Shown here: piece by piece, positions 23,481-38,797 of the stretch
Layout: each line of letters opens with the position of its first letter
Position numbering within the stretch: position 1 is the stretch's first letter
NCBI GenBank assembly: GCA_963082875.1
Contig: OY720097.1
Location: forward strand, 12,780,501 to 12,844,500
DNA length: 64,000 nt
Origin: Corella eumyota
Lineage: Eukaryota; Chordata; Ascidiacea; Phlebobranchia; Corellidae
Direction of reading: 5' to 3'
Notes under the pieces: generated by a model
What the model saw: the letters and a program-made list of their open reading frames with translations, nothing else
Told to the model about the DNA's origin: nothing
The model's database searches: none
Position numbers and translations under genes: made by a program

Positions 23481-23647
23481 ATCTTATAGATTCAAATTGA
23501 TTATAAGTGTGTCAGGTTTATTTTTTTCTTAAACAATTAGCAAATATTTTTTTATTTTTTGGCTACTAACATCACTGCCTTTGTACTTTTGCAGAAAAAA
23601 TAGTTTAAATTTTAACTAAAGTACCGGTACGACTATATTTAAAAAAA

Positions 23648-25410
23648 ATGTCTGTAAAAAATTCGGAGGCCCTTTTAATCAGTTCTGGGACTCTAAACGA
23701 AAAGAAAATGGTCAACATTGCTGAAAAAATTGAAGACCGTAAAAAAACAAGGATTGATGATGCCGTACATAAGAAAGCAGTTAAAGAGGAGTCTAAAGTA
23801 ACTGAGGAAAAATATAGTTTTTTCACTTTACATTTTCGAAAGGAACATCAGTTGATTGTGGAAATGTTAAAATGTGATGATCTTGTTGACAAGCCAAAAG
23901 CTCTGATCGTTGAACATTTCGACTCGATTCTAATCTCACTTCAAAGACTGCAGAAGTTTTTCAACGATTCCGTTTCATTTCTGCCAAAATATCAGTCCCA
24001 AAAAGCACAAGACCAACTGATAGAGTTAAACCTTACCATCTCAGCTAAAAGAGCAGAAATGTTGCCAAAGAAAAAGTTTGCTTTTAAATCTAAATCGAAA
24101 AAGAATACTGCTAATAATAAGGGTTTGTCTAATAAATCTAAAATCATTTTTAGTGAATTATTAGTAACTGTTAATTAATGTCTCATTATTACTTTATGTT
24201 TAGAAAATGTTGAAGTTAAAAAAGAAAACGCGATGGATAAATTTGCACAAAAAGCAGCTCAGTACAGCACACAAGAATGCGAAGTCACAAACAAGATTAA
24301 CGAAGAGGTCACCTTAACACAGAGTTTTATATTCCAAAACGATGTATCTGTGTCCAAGTTAGACCAATGTAAAGTTTATTTGTATGGTAACGCAGGCACA
24401 GTTCATATAAGCGATGTTAAAAACAGTTTAATCGTGATGGGGCCAGTATCGGGTTCTGTGTTTGTGGATAGGTAAGTTAAAATTCAAGTTTAAACAAATA
24501 CGACACAAGTTTAATCATGTATTTTATGTAAATAGGATTAATCATTTATTTTATGTCAACACTATTTCCAAATAATGCAGATTTTTTTAAATAAATGCGG
24601 TGCTTGCTAGTTAATCCTATTTTTAACATGTGATGGTAATAAAACTAGTGGAATAAATAAGTCTAATAAATTAATAAATGCTTTATTTGTTTATATTATG
24701 TCACATACTACAATATTAATTTACAATTATCGTTAAGATAAATTAAGCTTTATTCTAAGGGAAATGAGGTAACTGTAAACAAATAATAAGGTTTTGTAAA
24801 TATATGTGTGAAAGTATGAATAATTTATTGTCACTTTACAACCAACAGTAAGATGCTTAAAATAACTAGTTTCATGGGAATATAAAACATCTTTATTATT
24901 TGTCAGTCCACTATCCACACTGGTCATTCCTTACATATTTAAACAGAAAAGTATTAGCGAGATACTCTTACGTTCCTCCCCTTTATTTATATCTTTTAAA
25001 TGTATTAAATTAAATATTTTTTTCCTCTATTAAACTTTAATTTTTATCCCTTTGGTTATTTCTACATTTTTGTTCATATAAGATTATATTTTATTTTTTT
25101 TTGACTTCACAGATGTGAGGACTGCACAATTGCTACGAGCTGCCAGCAACTACGTGTCCATCACACAACTAAAACCGATTTCTATCTTCATGTGACAAGT
25201 AGGGCCATCATTGAAGACACCAATTCTGTGCAGTTTGCCCCATATACTATACAGTATCTTGATCTACAACAACACTACCAAGCCTCTGGGTTGGATCAAA
25301 ATGAGAATAATTGGGACAAAGTGAACGATTTTAATTGGTTGGTGATGGATTCTCAGTCTCCTAATTGGGCAATAATGAAGCCAGAAGATAGAAAATGTAA
25401 TTGGAATTAG
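23648..25410 (+). CDS. TBCC: Tubulin-folding cofactor C
   Basis: TBCC stimulates GTP hydrolysis by beta-tubulin in the TBC-D/E supercomplex and so releases folded alpha/beta-tubulin dimers. Exons 23648-24122, 24204-24471 and 25113-25410 join in phase to about 346 residues, the same as human TBCC. The N-terminal part is helical and rich in Lys/Glu. The C-terminal TBCC/C-CAP beta-helix starts near SFIFQNDVSVSKLDQCKVYL, contains GPVSGSVFVDRCEDC, and has SCQQLRVH, whose Arg is the catalytic finger of the family. HVTSRAIIED follows. All key positions are present. Confidence 0.93.
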
Positions 25411-27359
25411 TTTAGTGTTGTTAATATATACTAAAATTAAATCTTGTGTTTTTTGTATTTATTTTTAGTTTTATTTAATTTGTACTGTAAATTTTATATC
25501 CTTGTATTTTTTGATTATTCAATTTTTTCATCTTTGTTCATTTAATCTTTTTCCAATTTTCTTTTTTTGTTTTTCTATTCTGTAATTCAAGTATGGTGCA
25601 TTTGTTTTGAACTTAATTTAATACTATATTTTGGTATTACCTTATAAATTAGATAAAACAGTATTAATAGTTCACATGACAAAAACAAATAAACACATAA
25701 ATAAAGGATAATAACGGGGTTTAATTAGTTAAATGTTGTTCCATTTACGTGCTTAACCACAAGCATACATTTGTATTCGTGCCCAGGTCACGTACAAAGT
25801 GGGTTACGTATAACAAAGATGTTATTTACATGCACGTAAGTATTATAAAGTGTAACTTCAATTAGGCACGTATATGTGCATTTAACCAAATAGATGATGT
25901 GGTTAGACAATAGATCATTCTGACTTGAGCTTACGTTTTTAGCCCATTTAGTGGAAACAGTTTACGTTTAGCAGCTTTTCCTACCTGGCACCTAGCGACT
26001 AGATTGATTTTAAATATTTGTTGGTAAATTATACGCTGAAGTATAAATTGTATAAGTATAATTTATAAATTTTAATTTTTTAAGTGAGGTAGTTTTGTAT
26101 ATTTGTCTTGTTGTATAATTGACGGGTTTTAAAATACAATTTATGGCCAGTAAATATGCCAGTTTCCATAGTAATTAAAATATTTATGAAACTTTGTCCC
26201 TACTACTTATTTCATTATATTCGTGGCAATGGCATGCATTTTAAATTTTATAATGTTAGCCTATTTTTGTTTTGTAGTCTTAACGAGTTGCAACTTTGTA
26301 TTTAATTTTTGTTTAAATTTAAGTGACAAACTAATTATTGGAAAACTTAAAAAAAAACTCTGCTCACCTAATAATACAGATAAAGTAATTGACGTTGGGT
26401 TTAGTAACAATTTTAATTACAGCCCAACACATTTGGCGTGACTATTGAATTAAACAATCAATGCCTTTGTCAAATTCATGTAGCAAGAATCGATCTGAGT
26501 AGACAACAAGTATTTTAGCAAATCTACTGTCATCTGTTAACTCGTTCGCCAGTATGTTAATCTTACTCAGTGTAAAGAAACGTGACGTAGTTTAGTAGCT
26601 ATAGGTAGTTCCATGAACAAGGTTGCTGCATAATAGGGATTACCGTACGCGTATTTAATAAAGGGTAATATGTTGGATTTTTTCACTGTTTAGCATTAGT
26701 GTTGGCTTTGTTACATGCAAGTTAATATGAAACGAAATATATAGAAAATAGACATGCAAAATTTTTAAAATGATAGCTAAGCATTTTATTTTAAGAAAAT
26801 GTAAATATTTTAACAATTTTTTTATTTGGCATTACGTAGACACAACCTTGCATAAGGTCATGTACATTGTAAAATATTTAGGCTCCATTTTCGATCGATA
26901 AAAAAGGTTTGATTCCTCAATTAGGTGATATCTCTTTCTGTTTTTTAAAAGTAAAGGAAAAGGAAAACTGAAAGCAATATTTATTAAATTACAATTGAGG
27001 TATCGAATCAAGGGTTACATCAGGTTAGAACGCGGGTTTAGCCATTAACTTTTAACTGTTGATTGGATAATTAAAATAAATTGAAACAAGATATTTTCCC
27101 CAAGGATTGCTTTGAGCTTTAACTAAATTTGCGATTGTGTATTATTATATTGAATACAACCAATATGCTAAGACAAAAACAATAAGCTAGCTAGTTTTAG
27201 TTAGATGTGTATAGTATAATTGAATTTTACCAATCTATGTCTAATGTTTTACATGGTTTTAGGTAAAGAAATTAAATTATAACAGTAATTCAATTTGGAG
27301 TAATAGCCCATTTGACGAGCAAGGCATCGGTATCGAATTTTAACAAAAGCGAAAGAAAA
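25411..27359. other. Long intergenic stretch
   Basis: Almost 2 kb with no convincing gene. A 70-codon Phe/Leu-rich reading frame starts with ATG at 26229 (to 26441). Its hydrophobicity follows from T-rich DNA, it has no splice partner I can defend, and it matches nothing I know. The rest is AT-rich. Confidence 0.4.
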
Positions 27360-28726
27360 ATGTCTCACGACGATGACAACGATCATTTAACTTTTCATCT
27401 ACCATTAGTCAGCAAAATGAAGATTTTAGCATTTATGTTTTGTCTGATCGTGGTACCATCGATTATAGTATTTTTCATATGTCTTTATAAGGAAAAAAGA
27501 AAGAGAAAAAAGTTGCTGACTAAGGCTGTTATGGGTGACATTGAAAATTGTGGGACAGATTTTACACAGCGAAACACGTAAGATTTTAAATAGGTCCGTT
27601 AATACTAGATGTGTTAAATTACAATTAGATCTCAAGAGATTTACAAATTAAAATATATTTTGTTTTATGAGCAAAAAGTGGTTGCATGTTTGCCATTTGG
27701 AGCTATATAGCGTTTTATAAATACAGAAATTGCATTTGTTTTTCGCTTTAGTATACACAAAAGAGTCGTAATGTTAACGTATTTTTTTAACAGTTGTTTA
27801 AAAGCACGCCAAAGCTAATTAAAATGCATCTGACAAGGGCTGCAATATACTATATACACGATAGAAGGCGTAAATAACCCTAACGAAATGCAATTGAAAT
27901 GCAATTGAAATGCAATTGGTCGACAAAGGCAACTTTGTAAAATTCCGGCTAAAGACTGTCGAAAACATTTTGTACCCATACGAAAAACGTTTATACGAAA
28001 GTAATAAATTATGTAAAGCATTACTGGGATAGCAGGATTTTTACTAATGCTAATGAATGGAATATTATTCGTTATCTCTGAGTTAATCTTTTAATAGACT
28101 CGGCTTTAACAAATTATAATCGCTAAGGTTAGAATAAACTCATACAATATTTAAACGAAGTCAACAATGCACAACCTATTATTTTAAGTAGTCATTTCTT
28201 TAATTAGACAATTTTATTTTGTTAATGTTTAAGTACAAATTTAATTTGTTTAATATTAACATTGCAGCGTTTTGCAAAGGCGGGTATTTTCGAATTCAAT
28301 TATAATTATTGAATTTTTGGTTTCCCTTTCCCCGTGAGTTTATCGATCAGTTCATAGACACGTCGAAATTTGTAATTTAATAATATTTTTTACAATATTT
28401 TTTTTAAATTTAAAATCAAAACAAATTTTTGGACTGCCTTTTCTCTATGGTTATACATATTCTGTACATTTAAGTCAAATTTACATTACATGATTTAAAA
28501 TATAATTTTCCAATAGAATTATGTTTGTATTTGTTTTTAATCGACAATTATTACAGATTTTCCTTTTTTTGTTAGATTTTACAACCGGGTGGTGATGAAA
28601 CTGAAGCAGGATAAAAACAATAAGGATAATTTTGATAACAAAGAAATTACATATCAACTAAAAGACAATGAAAATTGCCAAACAAATTTAAATTATCCCA
28701 ACGACAATTCTACTTTGAAATCGTGA
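27360..28726 (+). CDS. Small single-pass membrane protein, unrecognised
   Basis: Two exons, 27360-27577 and 28576-28726, join in phase (AC + A) to a 122-residue protein. An acidic N-terminus (MSHDDDNDHL) is followed by one strong membrane helix (about residues 20-42, ILAFMFCLIVVPSIIVFFI). Next come a highly basic stop-transfer run (KEKRKRKKLL) and a polar, Asn/Lys-rich tail. There is no cleavable signal peptide by eye. I do not recognise it. Support comes from clean splice sites (gtaaga donor; tttttgttag acceptor) and the membrane and basic pattern. It may be a lineage-specific gene. Confidence 0.5.
27890..27918 (+). repeat. 11-bp tandem repeat, about 2.7 copies
   Basis: The unit gcaattgaaat is repeated just before the MORF4L1-derived fragment, inside the intron of the small membrane gene. 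It is a minor local repeat. Confidence 0.75.
27915..27969 (+). pseudogene. Fragment copied from the MORF4L1 coding region
   Basis: This 55-base stretch aligns to 22810-22866 inside the MRG-domain part of MORF4L1. It has three substitutions plus a short gap with one unmatched base, and shares blocks such as cgacaaaggcaactttgtaaa and ctgtcgaaaacatt. It is in the same orientation but carries no usable frame, so it is a dead fragment. It could be the remnant of a processed copy or of a local DNA-repair insertion. Confidence 0.8.
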
Positions 28727-28957
28727 AAACATATAAAAACATTGCCAGAGTTTTTTGAAAAAATTTTTGTGAAATTTCTATTTCTTTGTTTCATATAACA
28801 ACTCTATTTGTTAATTATTATATGCACTTTAAACTAATTGATTAAGCTGACAATTTAAAAAAATAAAACCAATAACTTGTTAACAAAATATAAAAATAAC
28901 CACCGAAATGATAAAACAAATGTGTTGTTACTTTTTTAAAGTCAGTTTGGAACCTTT

Positions 28958-29469
28958 CTAAACGATCGATTCTACAGTTGGTTTACGCTTAAAACATTTA
29001 CACGCTCCAATCGCGCATAGAAATATTGGAAAATAGGCGACTATTACGTTTCCTACAATTTGCAGGCTAGTTGATCTGTCCATCGGAGTACCTACTGAAC
29101 CAAATATCCACATCGTGCCCCCTCCTATTATGCAGGTTAACGCTACTAACCATATCGCTAGTCCACAGCAAAAGTCGTGAAATGTAGGTCTGTCTAAAGT
29201 GTCAAAAGTAGTAGGAGTTAAAGTTTAGATAAATATTGTATGTGATAACTTTTTATTTAGCGTATTGTCCAAGCCCAGTCGAATGCTGTGCTAAAGTTAA
29301 TTGGGTGTAATTATTTGTAAATTTTGCTAATTACCCCTTAAACAAAAAATATAACATTTTACCGATTTGTAAAAAAAATACTATTGTAAGCAAAAAGAAA
29401 AATATCCATTTTGAATTTTAATGTAATTAATATACAACCTTGTACTTCAGCTTCTTCAATAATTTTCAT
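28958..29469 (-). CDS. Small two-pass membrane protein, unrecognised
   Basis: Exons 29439-29469 (MKIIEEAEVQ plus one base) and 28958-29193 join in phase to about 88 residues. Two membrane helices are visible: CCGLAIWLVALTCIIGGG (about residues 17-35) and VGNVIVAYFPIFLCAIGAC (about 55-74). They are separated by a short loop with GTPMDRS. The C-terminus is basic (KCFKRKPTVESIV). The first exon is tiny and its donor (gttgta) is only fair, so the start is less sure than the second exon. It is convergent with the preceding small membrane gene, with only 231 bases between stops. The family is not recognised. Confidence 0.5.
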
Positions 29470-29949
29470 TCTTGATTTTAAAAAGATTTCTTATTACTTT
29501 TGGCCCAGGGTTATATATTGCACTTCTAGGATATATTTATATTCTGTTATATAGTATTAGCTGAATGTTAAACCCCATTTAACTTTACACAAATGTCATT
29601 AAATACAGTGATTTCCCGTGACTATTAATCAAGCATTTCCCATTTGAGGCACGATGTTTCCTGAAAATTCTAATGAGATTGTTTTCCAACTATTATCAAT
29701 AAAACCACAATCGCAATGCAAAAATTGTTTTAACATACTGTCTTTTTATGAACTTGTTTTCTGAAAAGTATGTTGTTATCTATTGGTTAAGTCATTGGTT
29801 AAAAACATAAAAGAAAATTGTAGTTTACTTCCTTGCTCTTGTCACAAAACGAAAACATCTTTGTTGCGCCACGCTGTTTCTGTTGTTATTTTAAGCAAAG
29901 TTAAAATATTTAAATGTTTTTACGAATTTTCTTTTTAAAACATTAAATA

Positions 29950-33827
<3,878 letters not shown>

Positions 33828-34017
33828 AAAGCTGCACATCAGTTTTGTGCTTAAATGTAGTAGGCTTCATTCATCCTTGTTATTTTTTAAAATAATTGCA
33901 GAATAAAAATTGAAATAATTTATTGGGAAAACTGAGTTCTGTAAAATTAAACACACACACAAAACACACCCCTTCTTGAAAAATTAGCTAGTACGATACT
34001 GTTAAAAAATTAAAACA

Positions 34018-37000
34018 TTATTTGGGCACAAAATATTTTGGGGTGTTCATATGAAAGTGATGAGTCCAACCATGCCAATGCCCTGCATAGTTGTTTCCAA
34101 ATAAGCTGTTAAAGTGATGTTGTACCGGAATATTTTTGTCTGTCTTGATTGTTTTATCATTGTCTTTAAAGTCTTTTGACAAAGGAATTTTCCATCTTGC
34201 CATTTGAAGTTCAGTATCACTTAAACCCCCATGTGAGATGCGAGCATACCCAAGTCTGTTAAAAAAATGATGGGTCAAGCATTTCATTTTTTACACATAC
34301 TTTAATTGGCACTTAACTAGCTTGAAAGCATGTTGATTTTTTTAGCTCCTGATTTAAAATATAGAACTGTAAAATACACATTGAAATGTTAACAAAATTT
34401 CTTTATTCATCTTTTAAAACAGCCAACCTAACACCAACTTTCTAAATTTTTTTTACATTTTTACCTGATTAGATCTCGGTACATGATATATTCACACCAT
34501 CTATCTTTGTCATTGCTGTCAATGTCCTTCATTCTACCATGACCAGTGAGTTGGTTGTAATCTCTACTGCCAGGAGCTGATGTCACATATCCAAGAAACA
34601 CAACCGGATTTTCTGCTTCATTGCATAGATCAGAAAGTTTCTTTGCCTGAAGTCTGCGATCAAGATTGTCTCTAAATATGTATAAGTTTGTTAATATTTT
34701 TTAAATCATTACTAAAATTTGAATGCAAACCCAGAGCTACTGTTTTTAGTAAATTCCTTTAATCGAATACTCTTTAAAAGTATCAACCTTTTTCAAAACT
34801 TACACTTTCAAGTGGTCATTAGTACTAATCGAATGCCCTAAACTATTTACCTGTCATTGCCCATATGAGTGACCACAAAGTCAACAAGTTTTCCTGTGAT
34901 GTTAATTGTGGCTGATATCGCAGGAGCAAGTTCACCTTTAGGGGAGGGAAGGAGTTGGTGTGTTGATTTCACAATTGGATATTTTGACAAAAGTAAATTA
35001 CCTAGAAAAAAAAATTATAGTATGATCACAACAGGCCAATTGATTTAACAAACAAACTAAGCTTCAGAGAGAATAGACAAGTAAAAGTTTGTGCTTTACC
35101 CCATGTGTGATCTCTGGTAGAAGGTCCAAAATCTGAATACATTCCAAGCCTTTCTCCAAGCCACATTGCAATATCATTGTTACCTGTAAAAGATAAAAAA
35201 AACTTCAATTTTTTACTGTTTTAAGAAATAGTGTCAAATTAACCTCTGCTCTTTGGACTTGCCTAGATAAGGTTTTGAAGCATCACTTTCTAGAAGAGTA
35301 ATTACATCTGCGCCAGAATCATTTAACAGTTTTGCAGCTCTTTCAAAACTTGGCCATCCTTGGTTGTCATAACCGAAATGAAATGTCCAAATAAGGGCTG
35401 AAAATTCGTCTTTGACAGGCGCTGTTTTTGAATCTAAGTTAACATAAATTACAAAAATCAGTTTATTATACAAAATGGGTTCACAACAGTTGTAAATTAC
35501 CATCGCTAATTTTAGGATTGTATGTTGGCATCAATTTATTTCTGTACTCAAATCCCAAAAGACCGATCATCATTATTGCAAAGATTATTTTTTTAACTAT
35601 TGTTCCAAAATTGTCATCATCGATTTGTTTGGCTGTGCCCTCTGGCCTTTTATCCTTAAGATAATATTTCTTCAAGGGCATTCTTAAATTAAGGGATATT
35701 TCAACTTCACTTTTTGATTTTGTCATCGTCGCGATAGCAATGATTAGCATCATAACACCTACAAAACATGATTAAATTAAAAACGAAAAAATTAGCTATT
35801 ATTTTTATACCGCATTTATGATTGTTAGCCCAATGTACTAACATATATAACCTACCAATTATAATGTAAGTTCTCTCTCTAGCCAATTCCCCTCCAAATG
35901 GAACAAAATTATAAGCAGTGCACCAAACCATGCCAAAAACACCGGCCAGGTACATTAGGTTGGCAATAACCATTGACAAACCAGGTCTATTTCCTGAAAC
36001 CATTGACTCACTTACCAATGGAAAAACTGATGTGGTGTAAATAGCAAGAAGTGCCCCTATAAATTAAAACAGTGAAAATACTTACAAATAAAAATTGGCA
36101 GTAATTTTGAATGGAATCTTGGTACTTTGTTAAATGGCAATTTAGTTTAGTTAAAGAATATTTAATGCTTACCACAGGCAAACCCATAATAGCCTGGAAG
36201 AAACATAAGACCCATGCTTGATGCAAACCCTGTCAACGACCACATCCAATGTTGAAGAAAAAACGCCCCAGCATGCATTGAGGTAAGGACACCAACACCC
36301 AACATCACCAGAATTAGCCCCCTTAATAAACCCAAAATTTAAACATAAAAGACATAACCTTATAGAAGGTTGAAAACCCTTTTTTTAGTTTGTTATTTTG
36401 TAAATACTTGGCACTTGGTATTTAGAAAGATACAAATTTAAAAAGGATTTAATTAGCTGACTGCCCATAGTTTTTGGATTTGAAAAATAATAATTATGCA
36501 GTGTTACCCCCATGGATTTGGTGGTGGGCCATGATCCGGAAAACCTTGCACAGTGTAACGACTAACAAGAGAAACCTCACCAAACACAGCATGCAACATA
36601 AACAGTAACGCCCCATAACCAAGACTTGGAACAAGAACCGGGCCAGAATTGTTTGATCTAAAACAACGTAAAATTTTGAGATGAAAACAAACATAGAACC
36701 TAGGCGTTATATTGAAAAGTTGGTAGCAACAATTTTACTTTTGTTGTTTCTCCTTTGAATTAGGGGCCTTTTCTGTCGTCTTGAAAAGCATTTTGCCACA
36801 GATTGCTATTACCAATAAGGAGACTAGTACTTGATTGGTTTTGGTATCACTCCACATTGGTGTAATGGATAAATACCTAAAACAATATTAATTTATTTTT
36901 TGTATACTATAACTCATTTTTTTTAAGTAAAGTATCATCATGACTAAAGTTGAAAAAACTTTAAATGAAATGTTTTTTGTATTGAAAAATATATACCAAA

Positions 37001-37562
37001 TTCTCGAGGAAAGCAGGGCAAAAAATCCAATAACATAACCCCAGAAATGAATTCTTTGTTCAGTTTTGTTTTTGTTCCACCAAGAAATGCATTGAACAAG
37101 TAAAGCTGCACCCACTCCAACTGAAAGACTTGCCAGTCTGTATAATGTTGTAGAGGCATGGAATGAGGCACATCCAACTAAAATTAAAAGTTTAATAGTT
37201 TTATAAATATAGCACTGCAGTCAATCATTAAAAAATGTTTAAAAGGGTCAAACATTTTAAATGGAAAACAACTGACACAATATTTTTTATTGTTGTGTTT
37301 TTGTAAAAAAATGTTATAAACCTATCATCAGCAGCAACAAGATCTTTGAAATAATATTGCTTCCTAAACAGGATTCTGTTCCTTTTCTAATAAATATTGG
37401 GGATAAAACAACAAAAACGAATGCTTCGTATCCTGTTATATCTAGCTCATTTAATGGATAGAACCATATCATTGCTCCTAGTCCTAAGAAAAGGCTCCAA
37501 AATGAGTATCCAATTACACTTTCGCACAGTAGGTTGACAACTAGTTGATTTTTCGCCGGCAT
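34018..37562 (-). CDS. CWH43: CWH43 / PGAP2-interacting protein, GPI-anchor lipid remodelling
   Basis: Twelve exons (high to low: 37322-37562, 36997-37177, 36739-36876, 36508-36657, 36173-36321, 35856-36056, 35501-35758, 35263-35433, 35100-35183, 34851-35001, 34465-34671, 34018-34255) give about 722 residues (human 699). The N-terminal half is a multi-pass membrane region like PGAP2IP, with [20 protein letters not shown] at the end of one segment. The C-terminal half is the endonuclease/exonuclease/phosphatase-like domain ([66 protein letters not shown]), ending in HMNTPKYF as in human. The protein acts in the ER/Golgi on the lipid part of GPI anchors. The eighth intron begins with GC, not GT. 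The ATG lies one base after the NDUFAF8 stop, so the two genes are probably co-transcribed. Confidence 0.93.
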
Positions 37563-37563
37563 T

Positions 37564-37764
37564 TTATTTCTTTATGGCTGCTTTTTGTACACAGTTCTTA
37601 AAGGCAAGAAATTCTTTTTCGCAATCCCCTTTTCTTAGGTTGTCCCATTCACTTACACAAGTACCATACGCCAAAGCAGATTTTGAACAAGATTTAATCT
37701 TTAGTGGTAAATCGTGGCGCAAATAGCGACGTGCCTTAATAAATCCTGTTGAAGTATTTGGCAT
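37564..37764 (-). CDS. NDUFAF8: Complex I assembly factor NDUFAF8-like twin CX9C protein
   Basis: A 66-residue protein with two CX9C motifs, CSKSALAYGTC and CEKEFLAFKNC, the coiled-coil-helix-coiled-coil-helix hallmark of intermembrane-space proteins imported through MIA40. Spacing, small size and the AYGTCV and CEKEFLAFKNC contexts fit NDUFAF8 (C17orf89), the partner of NDUFAF5 in complex I assembly. A good acceptor (gtgttag) five bases before the ATG suggests a 5' intron or a spliced-leader site. Its TAA is followed by a single A and then the CWH43 ATG on the same strand. Other small CHCH proteins cannot be excluded from sequence alone. Confidence 0.8.
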   Translation of the reverse strand: MPNTSTGFIKARRYLRHDLPLKIKSCSKSALAYGTCVSEWDNLRKGDCEKEFLAFKNCVQKAAIKK

Positions 37765-38206
37765 TGCCTCTAACACAATTTAAAAGGATTAAATAAATAT
37801 TATATATAATAGTTCTAGTTAAATGCTTAAACATTTCAGCATAAAGTCTAAAAGTAACATTAAAATATGCATATTAAATCTTGGTATCTAACTATATTGG
37901 CCCAAGTTTATATAAAAAATTGGAAATACATTTAAACCTCAAATAAAAAGATAACGTAACCAAATTTTGTATACAACTTTAAATCATTATTTTTATATTA
38001 ATGTCAAAATTACATTTTACTATAAACGAATTTAAGATTAAAGGCATTAATTACAGTTATTCTTTGTTGTAGTGCAAGGTGTTTAAAAAAAATAAGGAAA
38101 AATTAAAAGAACAAAGTTTTTTTAATATTTTGGCTCAAAATGAATTACAATAATAATAAATTTCTGTTGCCAAGGTGATAAAAATTGTTTTGGTAATTTT
38201 TAAAAT
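37765..38206. other. Spacer upstream of the NDUFAF8-CWH43 pair
   Basis: A 442-base AT-rich gap. I looked on the minus strand for zinc-finger or RING exons that could extend the HOIL-like protein and saw none here. Confidence 0.5.
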
Positions 38207-38797
38207 TTACACCCAAGTTGAAGAAGTGGATGGTTGACCTGGGTTATTATGATGAACTGTTACAGGGGAGTATTTACTTTCATTTGAAGAGGGTAATGAC
38301 AGTGACTTTTTCTCTGGATTTTCTGGAAGTGTGGTTTCTTGCTTATTTTGTGTTTTAGCTTCAGTAATTTCAGTAGTATTTTTTTCTTGAATAATGTTAT
38401 TTTTATTTACCACAAATACAAACAGTTCTTTATTTACCTTACTAATCCCATACGCATTTAACGTTGAATCATCACTGATTAGCTGCGAGTCTGTGGATAA
38501 ATGGATGTATTCTACTGGAATACCATAATTCTGTGCTATCTTTTTTCTCACAATATTTCCAGTCCAAGATAGCAAACAATAAAATTTAAAAGGGCCCTTC
38601 TTTACTTCAAAATCGGCAATATACAAATCCGCCTCCAAAATTTCACTTTTCTTATCATCAACACGTTTTCCAACGGCAGCACTTTGATTATTCCACAGCG
38701 ACTTTAAACTTGCCAATAACTGTTCGTCGCATGTCTTTAAATCAAGTTTTAAAATTTCTTCTAGGTCAGTTAAGTAGTCAGGTAAATCCGATGTCAT
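38207..38797 (-). CDS. HOIL-1/SHARPIN-like ubiquitin-fold protein without catalytic part
   Basis: A single 196-codon frame. The N-terminal helix (DEQLLASLKSLWNNQ) resembles the LUBAC-tethering region of HOIL-1L and SHARPIN. Residues about 55-130 form a ubiquitin-like domain whose pattern (KKIAQNYGIPVEYIHL, then DSTLNAYGISKVNKELFVFV) parallels the HOIL-1L UBL. These are the parts that bind HOIP in vertebrates. After that the protein is a polar Ser/Pro/Gln tail ending in STSSTWV. No NZF zinc finger and no RING-IBR-RING follow, so it is far shorter than RBCK1 (510 aa) and also shorter than SHARPIN. The STW ending resembles where an NZF would begin, but the only donor-like site (gtgtaa) is weak and no next exon was found. 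The relationship is an inference of moderate strength. Confidence 0.55.
   Translation of the reverse strand: MTSDLPDYLTDLEEILKLDLKTCDEQLLASLKSLWNNQSAAVGKRVDDKKSEILEADLYIADFEVKKGPFKFYCLLSWTGNIVRKKIAQNYGIPVEYIHLSTDSQLISDDSTLNAYGISKVNKELFVFVVNKNNIIQEKNTTEITEAKTQNKQETTLPENPEKKSLSLPSSNESKYSPVTVHHNNPGQPSTSSTWV

Noticed and set aside
26229-26441. 70-codon Phe/Leu-rich frame
   Set aside because: Hydrophobic character is explained by T-rich DNA; no splice partner or family resemblance.
29340-29416. Alternative first exon MDIFLFAYNS for the two-pass orphan
   Set aside because: Its donor gives a phase that does not match the membrane-protein frame of the second exon; the upstream MKIIEEAEVQ exon does.
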